Shown here piece after piece: positions 18,770 through 28,271 of a DNA stretch of 64,000 bases. A program made the translations under genes and the position numbers. Source of the stretch: an uncultured Clostridia bacterium. GTDB lineage: Bacteria; Bacillota; Clostridia; Oscillospirales; Ruminococcaceae. Below the pieces are notes generated by a model that worked only from the letters and a program-made list of their open reading frames with translations, ran no database searches and was not told where the DNA came from. Position 1 is the stretch's first letter. Every line of letters begins with the position of its first letter. The stretch lies in the NCBI GenBank assembly GCA_947623585.1, contig CANQHA010000012.1, forward strand, positions 1-64,000, written 5' to 3'.

Positions 18770-19870
18770 TCATTTTTCACGCACCGCTTCACCTCCCGCC
18801 GAAAGTTTGTATATCTCGCGGAACATCATTCCGCGGGGCTCGCTTTTCACCGTCAGAACGCTTTTGCCGCCCGCCGAGAGCTTTTTTGCCGCAGAGTAAA
18901 TTACTCGCGGCGCCGCTTCGGGAGGGTATATCAAAAGAATGTCGGCGTCGAAGCTGTTTTGGGTCTCAAACAGAGGCTCCAAGAGGTCAAGATATACCGC
19001 AAAGCCTATCGCTCGGCTGCTTTTGCGCATTTTTTTCATCAGACCGTTATACTGCCCGCCGCTCAGAACGCTTGACGGAACGCCGTCAACATAGCCTTTA
19101 AAGACGATGCCGCTGTAATAGCTCAGGTCACCGACGGTGGAGAAATCGACCCTGACCGTGCCGCCGAATTCCTCGCTTAAAAACGAGCAGGTCTCGGCGA
19201 AAAGATCGAGGTTTTCGCGGCGCACCGCGTCTTTGAGAAGCTCGCGGAGCTTTTTTGCGGCCTCGGCGGCCTCGTCGTCTATCAAGGAAAGCGATATCAG
19301 CTTTTCGGCGATCCGAGGCTCGGTGTTTTCGCTTTCAAGAAGCGCTTTGAGACCGCTCGGATTTTTTTCTCCGATAAGGCGGACGGCGGCGCTTCTGCCC
19401 TCGGGGCTGAGACCGCAAGCGTCGAAGAGCTCGCACAAAAGCCCGAGGTGAGAAACATCAAGCTCGCAGGGGCGGCCGACGGAAAGAAGGCTTTTTGCGG
19501 CAAGGCCTAAAACCTCGCAGACGCAGTATTCGTCAACGTCGCCGACGCACTCGAGACCCGCCTGTGAGATTTCTCTGAAGCCGAGATTTTTCTCCGAGGC
19601 GCGATAGACGTTTTCGTGGTAATAGACCTTTTCGACGCCCTCGCTTTCGCGGCAGTTTTTGACGATGGACAGCGTAACGTCGGGCTTTAGGGCCATAAGT
19701 CTGCCGTCGAGGTCGGTGAAGGTCAGAACGTTCTCGGAAACGAGAAAATCCTTGTTTTTGGCGTAAAGGTCGTATTCCTCGAACTTGCTCATTTTATAGC
19801 GGCGATAGCCCGCAAGCTCGAAAACTTCTTTTAATGCGGCGTGAAGCTCGCCCGATGTTCTTGGAACCAT
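18770..19870 (-). CDS. hisZ: ATP phosphoribosyltransferase regulatory subunit HisZ
   Basis: The 366-aa protein resembles class II histidyl-tRNA synthetase cores (TFTDLDGRLMALKPDVTLSI, YHENVYRA, REISQAGLE, YYSGIVFKGYV, LSGGQYNGL) but is placed first in a his operon and is short, as expected for HisZ rather than HisS. It forms the regulatory half of the HisG/HisZ octamer. It has its own promoter (19907-19935) and is the first gene of the operon. Confidence 0.93.
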   Translation of the reverse strand: MVPRTSGELHAALKEVFELAGYRRYKMSKFEEYDLYAKNKDFLVSENVLTFTDLDGRLMALKPDVTLSIVKNCRESEGVEKVYYHENVYRASEKNLGFREISQAGLECVGDVDEYCVCEVLGLAAKSLLSVGRPCELDVSHLGLLCELFDACGLSPEGRSAAVRLIGEKNPSGLKALLESENTEPRIAEKLISLSLIDDEAAEAAKKLRELLKDAVRRENLDLFAETCSFLSEEFGGTVRVDFSTVGDLSYYSGIVFKGYVDGVPSSVLSGGQYNGLMKKMRKSSRAIGFAVYLDLLEPLFETQNSFDADILLIYPPEAAPRVIYSAAKKLSAGGKSVLTVKSEPRGMMFREIYKLSAGGEAVREK

Positions 19871-19906
19871 GTGATTTTTCTCCGATTTGTGTTTTATAAT
19901 GTCGCT

Positions 19907-19935
19907 ATTTTATCATAGTAGCAGGCTAAAGTCAA
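19907..19935 (-). promoter_or_regulatory. Promoter of the his operon
   Basis: On the minus strand TTGACT (19930-19935), a 17-bp spacer and TAAAAT (19907-19912) lie about 37 bp before the hisZ ATG. The transcript leader would be only about 30 nt, too short for a T-box or his leader peptide attenuator. Confidence 0.8.
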
Positions 19936-19976
19936 GTAAAATTTCAAAACAGATGAAAATTTTGTATGCTTACACA

Positions 19977-20015
19977 AAATCAGGCGCACGGGACGGCGCC
20001 TCGCGCACCTGATTT
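19977..20015 (-). terminator. Terminator of the purine operon
   Basis: A 13-bp stem with two G-U pairs (arms 20003-20015 and 19977-19989, GC-rich loop) follows purL by 36 bp and precedes the his promoter. The U-tract is short (ATTTTGTGT on the minus strand). Confidence 0.6.
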
Positions 20016-20050
20016 CACAAAAATTCAGCGTTACTGCTCGATTAAAAAGG

Positions 20051-23000
20051 TCATTTGAAGTATTCGACCGCCGAGCTGAACATCTTGATGTCATAGTTTC
20101 CGGGGACGTTTTTGTAAAGTCCCGAGCCGACCCTTTCGGAGTGACCCATTTTGCCGAAAACTCTGCCGTCGGGCGAGGTGATGCCCTCGATGGCGTACAT
20201 CGAGTTGTTGGGGTTGAAGCGAACGTCGGACGTCGCGTTTCCGCTAAGATCGACATACTGAGTTGCGACCTGACCGTTTTCGATCAGCTTTTTGATAGTT
20301 TCCTCGCTCGCGATGAATCTTCCCTCGCCGTGAGATATCGGGACGTTTATGATGTCTCCGACGTTGACGTTTTTAAGCCACGGCGACTTGTTTGAGGCTA
20401 TCCTCGTTCTGACTATCCTTGATTGGTGCCGCGAGATGGTGTTGAAGGTGAGGGTCGGGAAGTCGGGGTCGGAATCCAAAATTTCGCCGTAGGTGACGAG
20501 CCCCAGCTTTATCAACGCCTGGAAGCCGTTGCAGATTCCCAGAACAAGGCCGTCGCGGCGGTTCAAAAGCTCGGTCACGCCGTTTCTGATATCGTTGTTT
20601 CTGAAGAACGCGCAGATGAATTTTGCCGAGCCGTCGGGCTCGTCTCCGCCCGAGAAGCCGCCCGGAATGAATATCATCTGAGCCGTTCTGAGCGCCTCGG
20701 CGAACCTTTCAACGCTTGAGGAAATGCCCGCCGCGGTGAGGTTGTTGACGACGATTATCTCGGGGTCGGCGCCGGCGTCGCGCATCGCCTTTGCGCTGTC
20801 ATATTCGCAGTTTGTGCCCGGAAAAGCGGGTATCAGCACCTTGGGCTTTGCGGTTTTAACGGCGGGCGAGGCGGCGCTTCTGCCATCAAAGCAAATGTTC
20901 GGGATATCCTTGCCGCCCTGTTTGATGTTGCAGCTGTAAACGCCCTCCAGCTTGTCCTCGTAGGTCTTTAGGAGCGAGGCGAGCGCGAGCTTTTCGCCGC
21001 GGTAGGAGATATCCTGCTCAGAGACCGTGAAGCCGACGGTTTTTCCGACCTCGCAGCCGTTTTCAAGCTCGAGCAGGAACGCCCCGCAGCGAAGCCCGAA
21101 GATATCGTCGAGGGAAAGATCGTCAGAGAAGCAAAAGCCTATGCCGTTTCCTATCGACATTTTAAGCACCGCTTCGGCTATTCCGCCGATGCAGGGGGTA
21201 TAGGCCGAGACGGCCTTTTTGGAGCGAAGCAGCGAGGTGACCTCGGCAAAGACCTTCATCAGCGAATCGGTTTCGGGAAGACCGTTTTTGTCATATTCCG
21301 GCTCGATGAGAGCGACGCGGCTGCCCGCCTTTTTGAACTCGTTTGAAACGACGTCGTCGGTCTTGCCGGTCGTCACGGCAAAGGATACGAGCGTCGGCGG
21401 AACGTCGAGGTCCTCAAAGCTGCCGCTCATAGAATCCTTGCCGCCGATAGCGCCGATGCCGAGGTCGAGCTGAGCCCTGAAAGCGCCCAAAAGCGCCGCA
21501 AGAGGCTTGCCCCAGCGCTTTCCGTCGCGCCCGGGGTGCTCGAAATACTCTTGGAATGTGAGGTATACGTCCTTGAACTCGGCGCCGGTCGCAATCAGCT
21601 TTGAGACCGATTCGACGACCGCGCAGTAAGCTCCGTGATAGGGGCTTTGCTCGGTGAGATAGGGGTTATAGCCCCACGACATGAAGGAGCAGTCGTTTGT
21701 GTGTTTTTTCTCGACGGAGATTTTTTGCACCATGGCCTGGATCGGCGTGAGCTGATTTTTTCCGCCGAAGGGCATCAAAACGGTGCCCGCGCCTATCGTC
21801 GAGTCGAAGCGCTCGGAAAGCCCGCGCTTTGAGCAGATATTGAGGTCTCCCGCCATGGCGGTGAAATTGTCCTCAAAGCCGCCGCTTATTACGCGCTTTT
21901 TGACCGACGGCGCGGCGGGCGTTACGGTTATATGCTTGTCCGCTCCGTTTGAATTGAGAAATTCGCGGCTCAGATCGACTATCTTTTTGCCGTTCCAGTT
22001 CATAACCAGCCTCGGCTCGGCCTGAACCTTTGCGACCGGCCTTGCCTGAAGATTTTCCGAATCGGCAAGGCTGAGGAATTTGTCAACGTCCGCCGGAGCG
22101 ACGACCACCGCCATTCTCTCCTGAGATTCCGAGATAGCAAGCTCGGTGCCGTCAAGGCCGTCGTATTTTTTCGGAACGGCGTTGAGGTCGATTTCAAGTC
22201 CGTCGGCAAGCTCTCCGATGGCGACCGAAACTCCGCCCGCGCCGAAATCGTTGCAGCGCTTGATGAGCCTTGAAGCCTCGGGGTTTCTGAAAAGCCGCTG
22301 GAGCTTTCTTTCCTCGGGCGCGTTGCCCTTTTGCACCTCGGCTCCGCAGGTCTCGACCGAGTGGGCGTTATGAGCTTTCGACGAGCCGGTAGCTCCGCCT
22401 ATTCCGTCGCGGCCGGTAGAACCTCCGAGAAGAATAACCACGTCCCCGGGCGAGGGCACCTCGCGCCGAACGTTTTCCTGCGGGGCAGCCGCGATGACCG
22501 CGCCGATCTCCATTCTCTTTGCGGCATAGCCGGGGTGATATATCTCATCGACGATACCCGTTGCAAGACCTATCTGGTTGCCGTATGAGGAATAGCCGGC
22601 GGCCGCCGTTGTGACGATTTTTCTCTGCGGCAGCTTGCCGGGAATGGTCTCTGAGACCGGCACCGTCGGGTCGGCTGCTCCGGTAACGCGCATCGCGCCG
22701 TAGACATAAGCCCTGCCCGAGAGAGGGTCGCGTATCGCGCCTCCGATGCAGGTCGCCGCTCCGCCGAAAGGTTCGATCTCGGTCGGGTGGTTGTGGGTCT
22801 CGTTTTTAAAGAGAAGCAGCCAAGGCTCTTTTTTGCCATCGGCCTCTATCTCGATTTTGACGGTGCAGGCGTTTATCTCCTCCGATTCGTCGAGCTTCGG
22901 CAGCTTTCCTATTGATTTGAGATATTTTACCGCGACGGTCGCAAGGTCCATCAGGCAGACCGGCTTTTTGTCGCCGACTCGGCGCCTGACCTCGAGGTAT

Positions 23001-23740
23001 TCCTCATAGACCGACTGCAAAAGCTCGTCCTCGAACTTTACGCCGTCGATGACCGTTAAGAAGGTGGTGTGGCGGCAGTGATCCGACCAATAGGTGTCGA
23101 TCATGCGGATCTCGGTGACGGTCGGGTCGCGGTGCTCGGACCTGAAATAGGTCTGGCAGAACTCGATGTCGTCGGCGTCCATGGCAAGGTTATAATCGGC
23201 GACGAATTTTTCAAGCCCCGCACGGTCGAGCTTTGTGAAGCCGTCAAGGGTCTTCACCTCGGTGGGGATATCGTATTTCACGACGAGGGTATCGGGCTTT
23301 TCAAGAGAAGCCTCCCGCGCCTCGACGGGGTTGATGACATATTTTTTTATCTCCGCGACGTCCTTTTGAGACAGCTTTCCGTAAAGGCAATATACCTTTG
23401 CCGAGCGTATCAGCGGGCGCTCGCCCCGAGAGATTATCTGAATGCACTGAGCGGCCGAATCGGCGCGCTGGTCGAACTGGCCGGGCAGATATTCCACCGC
23501 AAAAACTACCGCGCCGTCGGAGTCGATATCCTCCGAGGCGTTGTCGAGCTGCGGCTCGGAGAAGACGTTTTTGACCGAATAATCAAAAAGCTCGCGGCTG
23601 ATGTTTTCGGCGTCATAGCGGTTTATCACCCTGACGTTTTCGAGGTTTTCTATCAAAAGCAGGTTTTTGAGGTCGGAAAGAAGCGCTTTCGCCTCGTTTT
23701 CAAGCCCGGGCTTTTTTTCAACAAAAATTCTGTATACCAT
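20051..23740 (-). CDS. purL: Phosphoribosylformylglycinamidine synthase PurL (single chain)
   Basis: The 1229-aa product joins the FGAM synthetase core (DHCRHTTFLTVIDG, NETHNHPTEIEPFGGAAT, GGKDSMSG) to a C-terminal class I glutaminase (PGTNCEYDSA, LGICNGFQALIKLG nucleophile, HGEGRF). The large single-chain form, in place of PurS/Q/L subunits, is seen in part of the Clostridia. It converts FGAR to FGAM with glutamine and ATP. As last gene of the purine operon it follows purD after 2 bp. Confidence 0.96.
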   Translation of the reverse strand: MVYRIFVEKKPGLENEAKALLSDLKNLLLIENLENVRVINRYDAENISRELFDYSVKNVFSEPQLDNASEDIDSDGAVVFAVEYLPGQFDQRADSAAQCIQIISRGERPLIRSAKVYCLYGKLSQKDVAEIKKYVINPVEAREASLEKPDTLVVKYDIPTEVKTLDGFTKLDRAGLEKFVADYNLAMDADDIEFCQTYFRSEHRDPTVTEIRMIDTYWSDHCRHTTFLTVIDGVKFEDELLQSVYEEYLEVRRRVGDKKPVCLMDLATVAVKYLKSIGKLPKLDESEEINACTVKIEIEADGKKEPWLLLFKNETHNHPTEIEPFGGAATCIGGAIRDPLSGRAYVYGAMRVTGAADPTVPVSETIPGKLPQRKIVTTAAAGYSSYGNQIGLATGIVDEIYHPGYAAKRMEIGAVIAAAPQENVRREVPSPGDVVILLGGSTGRDGIGGATGSSKAHNAHSVETCGAEVQKGNAPEERKLQRLFRNPEASRLIKRCNDFGAGGVSVAIGELADGLEIDLNAVPKKYDGLDGTELAISESQERMAVVVAPADVDKFLSLADSENLQARPVAKVQAEPRLVMNWNGKKIVDLSREFLNSNGADKHITVTPAAPSVKKRVISGGFEDNFTAMAGDLNICSKRGLSERFDSTIGAGTVLMPFGGKNQLTPIQAMVQKISVEKKHTNDCSFMSWGYNPYLTEQSPYHGAYCAVVESVSKLIATGAEFKDVYLTFQEYFEHPGRDGKRWGKPLAALLGAFRAQLDLGIGAIGGKDSMSGSFEDLDVPPTLVSFAVTTGKTDDVVSNEFKKAGSRVALIEPEYDKNGLPETDSLMKVFAEVTSLLRSKKAVSAYTPCIGGIAEAVLKMSIGNGIGFCFSDDLSLDDIFGLRCGAFLLELENGCEVGKTVGFTVSEQDISYRGEKLALASLLKTYEDKLEGVYSCNIKQGGKDIPNICFDGRSAASPAVKTAKPKVLIPAFPGTNCEYDSAKAMRDAGADPEIIVVNNLTAAGISSSVERFAEALRTAQMIFIPGGFSGGDEPDGSAKFICAFFRNNDIRNGVTELLNRRDGLVLGICNGFQALIKLGLVTYGEILDSDPDFPTLTFNTISRHQSRIVRTRIASNKSPWLKNVNVGDIINVPISHGEGRFIASEETIKKLIENGQVATQYVDLSGNATSDVRFNPNNSMYAIEGITSPDGRVFGKMGHSERVGSGLYKNVPGNYDIKMFSSAVEYFK

Positions 23741-23742
23741 TT

Positions 23743-25017
23743 TTATACCTCTTTTTCAAGCGCCGCAAGGGCTTTTTTGCCGATGTCGGTTCTGTAATAG
23801 GCGTTGTCGAAGCTGATCCTTTCGCAGAGCTTATAAGCCTTATCTATGGCGGTTTTAAGGTCTTTTGCAACTGCCGTCGCCCCGAGAACGCGCCCGCCGC
23901 TCGTCAGAAGTTTTCCGTTTTCGAGCTTTGCGCCCGCAACATAGACGCTTTGTGAAATTTCGTCGGGGATCGTTATCTCAAAGCCCTTTTCATATTTTTC
24001 GGGGTATCCCTTTGAGGCCATTATAACGCAGCAGGCGGCGCCGTCAGAGAACTCGACCGGCACCTTGTCGAGCCCGCCGTTTGTGGTCGCGAGCATGATC
24101 GAGAGAAGATCGGATTTTAAAAGCGGAAGCACGACCTGAGTTTCGGGGTCTCCGAAGCGGCAGTTATATTCGACGACCTTCGGGCCGTCCTTGGTTATCA
24201 TCAGCCCGAAATAGAGGCAGCCGTGAAAAGGTCTGCCCTCGGCTTTCATCGCCGAAACGGTCGGGAGAATTATTTTTTCGAGGGCGGCGTTTTCGGCTTC
24301 TTTTGTATAGTACGGGCTCGGCGCGACGGTTCCCATTCCGCCGGTGTTAAGTCCCAAATCTCCTGTCAGAGCGCGTTTATGGTCGGTCGAGGATACCATG
24401 GGGATAACGGTGTCGCCGTCAGAAAACGTCAGCACCGAGACCTCGGGGCCCTCCATAAACTCCTCGATAACGACGCGGTCGCCGCTTTTTCCGAACTTTT
24501 TGTCCTCCATTATCTCTCTTACAGCCGAGACGGCTTCTTCGCGGGTCATGCAGACGAGCGCGCCTTTTCCGAGAGCGGGGCCGTCGGCCTTTACGACGGT
24601 GGGTATCGGCGCGGTTTTAAGGTATTCGAGCGCCTTTTTGGGGTCGTCGAAGACCTCGTATGCCGCCGTCGGAATGCCGTGCCTTTTCATGAAATCTTTT
24701 GAGAAGACCTTTGAGCCCTCGATTATCGCGGCTTTTTTGTCGGGCCCGAAGCAGGGGATGCCGATTTTATTGAGCTCGTCTACGCACCCGAGGATGAGCG
24801 GGTCGTCCTGAGCGACGACTGCGTAGTCGATTTTTGTTTTTGCGGCAAAATCGACTATCGCGGGGATATCCGTCGAGCTTATCGGAACGCACTCGGCGTC
24901 GCGAGAGATGCCGCCGTTTCCGGGCAGGCAGTAGATCTTCTCGACGGTTTTGTTTTCAAGGAGCTTTTTTATAATCGCGTGTTCGCGGCCTCCGCCGCCT
25001 ACGACCATTATTTTCAT
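23743..25017 (-). CDS. purD: Phosphoribosylamine-glycine ligase PurD
   Basis: The 424-aa ATP-grasp enzyme begins MKIMVVGGGGREHAI and has PTVVKADGPALGKGALVC, EEFMEGPEVSVL, NTGGMGTVAP and EYNCRFGDPETQ. It makes GAR from phosphoribosylamine and glycine. The start at 25017 fits the family N-terminus and an AAAGGAAAGC site; a 51-residue in-frame extension upstream lacks family similarity. glyA, which makes glycine, is immediately upstream. Confidence 0.96.
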   Translation of the reverse strand: MKIMVVGGGGREHAIIKKLLENKTVEKIYCLPGNGGISRDAECVPISSTDIPAIVDFAAKTKIDYAVVAQDDPLILGCVDELNKIGIPCFGPDKKAAIIEGSKVFSKDFMKRHGIPTAAYEVFDDPKKALEYLKTAPIPTVVKADGPALGKGALVCMTREEAVSAVREIMEDKKFGKSGDRVVIEEFMEGPEVSVLTFSDGDTVIPMVSSTDHKRALTGDLGLNTGGMGTVAPSPYYTKEAENAALEKIILPTVSAMKAEGRPFHGCLYFGLMITKDGPKVVEYNCRFGDPETQVVLPLLKSDLLSIMLATTNGGLDKVPVEFSDGAACCVIMASKGYPEKYEKGFEITIPDEISQSVYVAGAKLENGKLLTSGGRVLGATAVAKDLKTAIDKAYKLCERISFDNAYYRTDIGKKALAALEKEV

Positions 25018-25090
25018 AGCTTGCTTTCCTTTCGGCCGGAGCGCTTTGCTGCCGCGCGGCGCTCCGAAATATAAATGAAAACTGATTCGA

Positions 25091-26335
25091 TCAATAGCAG
25101 TCCGAATAGATCGGGAATTTTTCGCACAAAGCGAGGACCTCGTCGGTGACAGCGGCTTTTCTGCTCTCAAAATCGGTCACGACGTCATAGAGCCAGCCGG
25201 CGATCTTTTCCATTTCGGCCTCTTTGAAGCCTCTTGAGGTGACTGCCGGCGTTCCCACCCTGAGACCGCTCGTGATGAACGGGCTTTGAGGGTCGTTGGG
25301 AACGGCGTTTTTGTTGGCGGTGATATGCACCTCGTCGAGATCGTGCTCGAATTGCTTGCCGGTGATGCCGAAATTCTGAAGATCTATAAGCATGAGGTGG
25401 TTGTCGGTTCCGCCCGAGACGAGGTTAAATCCGCGTTTTTTAAGCTCATCGGCAAGTCTTGCGGCGTTTTTGACAATCTGCTTCTGATATTCTTTGAACT
25501 CGGGTTCAAGAGCCTCTTTAAATGCGACCGCTTTTGCAGCGATTATGTGCATCAAAGGTCCTCCCTGAATACCCGGGAAAATCGCTTTGTCGATTGCTTT
25601 CGCGTATTCCTCCTTGCAGAGGATCATGCCGCCTCTCGGTCCGCGCAGGGTTTTGTGAGTGGTCGTCGTAACGACGTCGGCATAGGGGACGGGGTTCTGG
25701 TGAAGCCCCGCGGCGACGAGCCCCGCGATGTGCGCCATATCGACCATGAGATATGCGCCGACCTTTTTCGCGATTTCCGAGAAACGTTTGAAATCAATTT
25801 CTCTCGGATAGGCAGAAGCCCCCGCAAGTATCAGCTTGGGCTTGCATTCAAGCGCTTTTCTCTCGACCTCGTCGTAATCAATTCTGCCGTCGGCATCGCA
25901 GACTCCGTAGGGAACGATGTTGAAATATTTTCCCGAGATGTTTACCGGCGAGCCGTGAGAAAGGTGTCCGCCGTGCGCAAGGCTCATCGAGAGAACGGTG
26001 TCGCCGGGCTGCAAAAGCGCGAAGAACACCGCAAGGTTCGCCGATGCTCCGCTGTGGGGCTGGACGTTTGCGTGTTCCGCTCCGAACAGCTTGCAGGCGC
26101 GCTGACGAGCAATTTCCTCGACCTCATCGACAAACTGACAGCCGCCGTAATAGCGGTGCGCGGGATATCCCTCGGCGTATTTGTTGGTGAGAACGGTTCC
26201 CGCCGCCAAAAGCACGCCCTTTGAAACAATGTTTTCCGAGGCAATAAGCTCGATGTTATGCTGCTGGCGCTTAAGCTCGCGTTCCGTCGCCGCATAAATT
26301 TCTTCGTCGTACAGCTTTAATTCTTTGAAATCCAT
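25091..26335 (-). CDS. glyA: Serine hydroxymethyltransferase GlyA
   Basis: The 414-aa PLP enzyme shows [39 protein letters not shown] and the PLP-lysine motif [16 protein letters not shown]. It converts serine and tetrahydrofolate to glycine and methylene-THF. Inside this operon it supplies both glycine for PurD and one-carbon units for PurN and the AICAR transformylase. Such an operon position is informative rather than universal. Confidence 0.97.
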   Translation of the reverse strand: MDFKELKLYDEEIYAATERELKRQQHNIELIASENIVSKGVLLAAGTVLTNKYAEGYPAHRYYGGCQFVDEVEEIARQRACKLFGAEHANVQPHSGASANLAVFFALLQPGDTVLSMSLAHGGHLSHGSPVNISGKYFNIVPYGVCDADGRIDYDEVERKALECKPKLILAGASAYPREIDFKRFSEIAKKVGAYLMVDMAHIAGLVAAGLHQNPVPYADVVTTTTHKTLRGPRGGMILCKEEYAKAIDKAIFPGIQGGPLMHIIAAKAVAFKEALEPEFKEYQKQIVKNAARLADELKKRGFNLVSGGTDNHLMLIDLQNFGITGKQFEHDLDEVHITANKNAVPNDPQSPFITSGLRVGTPAVTSRGFKEAEMEKIAGWLYDVVTDFESRKAAVTDEVLALCEKFPIYSDCY

Positions 26336-26353
26336 CGTGGTGCTCCTTTCAGA

Positions 26354-27541
26354 TCAGTGGTGGAAAAGTCTCATTCCGGTAAAGGCCATTACCATGTTAT
26401 ATTTGTCGGCCGCCGCGATGACCGCGTCGTCTCTGACAGAGCCGCCCGGCTCGGCGACATAGCTTACGCCCGAGCGCTTTGCCCTTTCGATATTGTCGTC
26501 GAACGGGAAGAAAGCGTCGGAGCCGAGCGAAACGCCGCTTATCGAGGCGAGGTATTCCTTAGCTTCCTTATCGGTAAGGGGCTCGGGCTGCTTTGTGAAG
26601 TAGCGCTGCCATACGCCGTCGGCGCAAACGTCCTCTTCGTTTTTGTTTATATATCCGTCGATGACGTTATCGCGGTCGGGCCTCTTTATCTCGGGCTTAA
26701 ACGGCAGGTTAAGGACCTTTTCATGCTGCCTCAAGAACCAAGTGTCGGCCTTTGTGCCGGCAAGGCGGGTGCAGTGGATTCTCGACTGCTGACCCGCGCC
26801 GACGCCTATCGCCTGACCGTCGTAAGCAAAGCATACCGAGTTGGACTGAGTGTATTTTAAGGTTATCAGCGAGATGATGAGGTCTCTTGCGGCCTCGTCG
26901 CTGAGGTTTTTGTTTTTGGTGACGAGGTTTGAAAGCAGCTCGCGGTCGATTTTGAAGTTGTTTCTTCCCTGCTCAAAGGTGATGCCGAACACCTGCTTGT
27001 GTTCAATAGGCTCAGGGACATAGCGCGGGTCTATCTGCAAGATAGTATAGTTTCCGCTCTTTTTGGTTTTTAGTATCTCGAGCGCTTCGGGCTCATACCC
27101 CGGGGCGATGATGCCGTCGGATACCTCACGCTTTATCATCGAAGCGGTGGTGACGTCGCAAACGTCGGAAAGTGCGACCCAGTCGCCGAAGGAGCACATT
27201 CTGTCGGTTCCTCTTGCTCTTGCATAAGCGCAAGCGAGAGGGGAGTCGTCAAGCCCCTTGATATCATCGACAAAGCAGGCTTTTTTGAGCTTTTCGGGAA
27301 GGGGGATCCCTACCGCCGCCGAGGTCGGGCTGACGTGCTTGAAAGACGTCACTGCGGGCAGACCGAGCGCCTCTTTAAGCTCCTTGACGAGCTGCCACGA
27401 GTTAAAAGCGTCGAGCAGGTTGATGTAGCCCGGCTTGCCGTTTAAAATCTCAAACGGAAGCTCGGCGCCGTTTTCCATAAACACCCTCGAGGGCTTCTGA
27501 TTGGGGTTGCACCCATACTTTAACAGAACTTCTTTTGCCAT
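26354..27541 (-). CDS. purH: Stand-alone AICAR transformylase (PurH C-terminal type)
   Basis: The 395-aa product corresponds only to the formyltransferase half of PurH: KYGCNPNQKPSR, SFKHVSPTSAAVG (the Lys-His catalytic pair), LKYTQSNSVCFAYDGQAIG, GAGQQSRIHCTRLAG, SDAFFPFDDNIERA and PGGSVRDD. The N-terminal MGS-like IMP cyclohydrolase domain is absent. Its role is taken by the adjacent PurO-type gene 12 bp downstream. It transfers the formyl group of 10-formyl-THF to AICAR. Confidence 0.93.
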   Translation of the reverse strand: MAKEVLLKYGCNPNQKPSRVFMENGAELPFEILNGKPGYINLLDAFNSWQLVKELKEALGLPAVTSFKHVSPTSAAVGIPLPEKLKKACFVDDIKGLDDSPLACAYARARGTDRMCSFGDWVALSDVCDVTTASMIKREVSDGIIAPGYEPEALEILKTKKSGNYTILQIDPRYVPEPIEHKQVFGITFEQGRNNFKIDRELLSNLVTKNKNLSDEAARDLIISLITLKYTQSNSVCFAYDGQAIGVGAGQQSRIHCTRLAGTKADTWFLRQHEKVLNLPFKPEIKRPDRDNVIDGYINKNEEDVCADGVWQRYFTKQPEPLTDKEAKEYLASISGVSLGSDAFFPFDDNIERAKRSGVSYVAEPGGSVRDDAVIAAADKYNMVMAFTGMRLFHH

Positions 27542-27553
27542 TTTGCTCGCTCC

Positions 27554-28270
27554 TTATTTAATATATTTATTGATTATTTTCTGCTCGGTCTTTCCGGTCG
27601 CGATATCGGTGTATCTGACCAAAAGCGAGATTTTATTGTCCTCGTTGAGGCTCTCCCAGATGTTGCGGCTGAACGCTTCGATGTCGTTCGGGATAGCTAC
27701 GCGCTCAGGCTCGCCCTGAAACGTCGGCAGGGGATTTCCGTCGCCGACATAGGTGTGAATGAAATGCCCGAGGCCCGCTATCGGCGCGTATTCAAAGGTG
27801 TATCTTGCGCACTGCGAGCCTTTGGCGTCCTCGCTTTTTAAAATGGACATTTTATAGCCGAAGCCGTCGGAGAAGTCAAGCTCGGCGGAAATTCTCGGGG
27901 TGAGGTTCGGCGCGTCCGGCTCAAACTCGCGGGTTCTGAGAGAACCCGAAAAATCGCTTCCGAGGCGGATCCCCTCAAATATCGTATCGGTCTGGTCGCC
28001 GTTTGTGACGATGAGTTTTTTGCCGATCTTTCGCATAGCGGCATAGATTATCAGCGACGGATCCTCGACCTTTGAAGCGTCGAAAGGCTCGGTGAAGACC
28101 GCGCCGTCATGCTCGGCAAAAACGCGGTTGCGGCTGTTGGCCGATCTTCCCATGATGAAATAAGCCGCGACGGCGCTCTTGCCGTCCTCAGACATTCCCG
28201 CGATTATTCCGCGCCCGACATAGGGGTCACGGGTAAGTTCTTTAATTGTGTTGATTTTATAAATGTCCAT
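27554..28270 (-). CDS. purO: IMP cyclohydrolase, archaeal PurO type
   Basis: The 238-aa protein resembles the PurO family first known from methanogens: PYVGRGIIAGMSEDGKSAVAAY, FIMGRSANSRNRVF, NLTPRISAEL and GLGHFIHTYVGDGNPLP. It closes FAICAR to IMP, the last step of the pathway. Its place directly after the truncated PurH supports this. The assignment rests on motif memory and genomic logic, not on a search. Confidence 0.85.
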   Translation of the reverse strand: MDIYKINTIKELTRDPYVGRGIIAGMSEDGKSAVAAYFIMGRSANSRNRVFAEHDGAVFTEPFDASKVEDPSLIIYAAMRKIGKKLIVTNGDQTDTIFEGIRLGSDFSGSLRTREFEPDAPNLTPRISAELDFSDGFGYKMSILKSEDAKGSQCARYTFEYAPIAGLGHFIHTYVGDGNPLPTFQGEPERVAIPNDIEAFSRNIWESLNEDNKISLLVRYTDIATGKTEQKIINKYIK

Positions 28271-28271
28271 T

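Noticed and set aside
19871..19906. A T-box or his leader attenuator before hisZ
   Set aside because: The distance between the promoter and the start codon leaves a leader of about 30 nt, too short for either.
25286..26224. A 312-codon open frame opposite glyA
   Set aside because: It lacks a start signal and motifs, and glyA is clearly the true gene.
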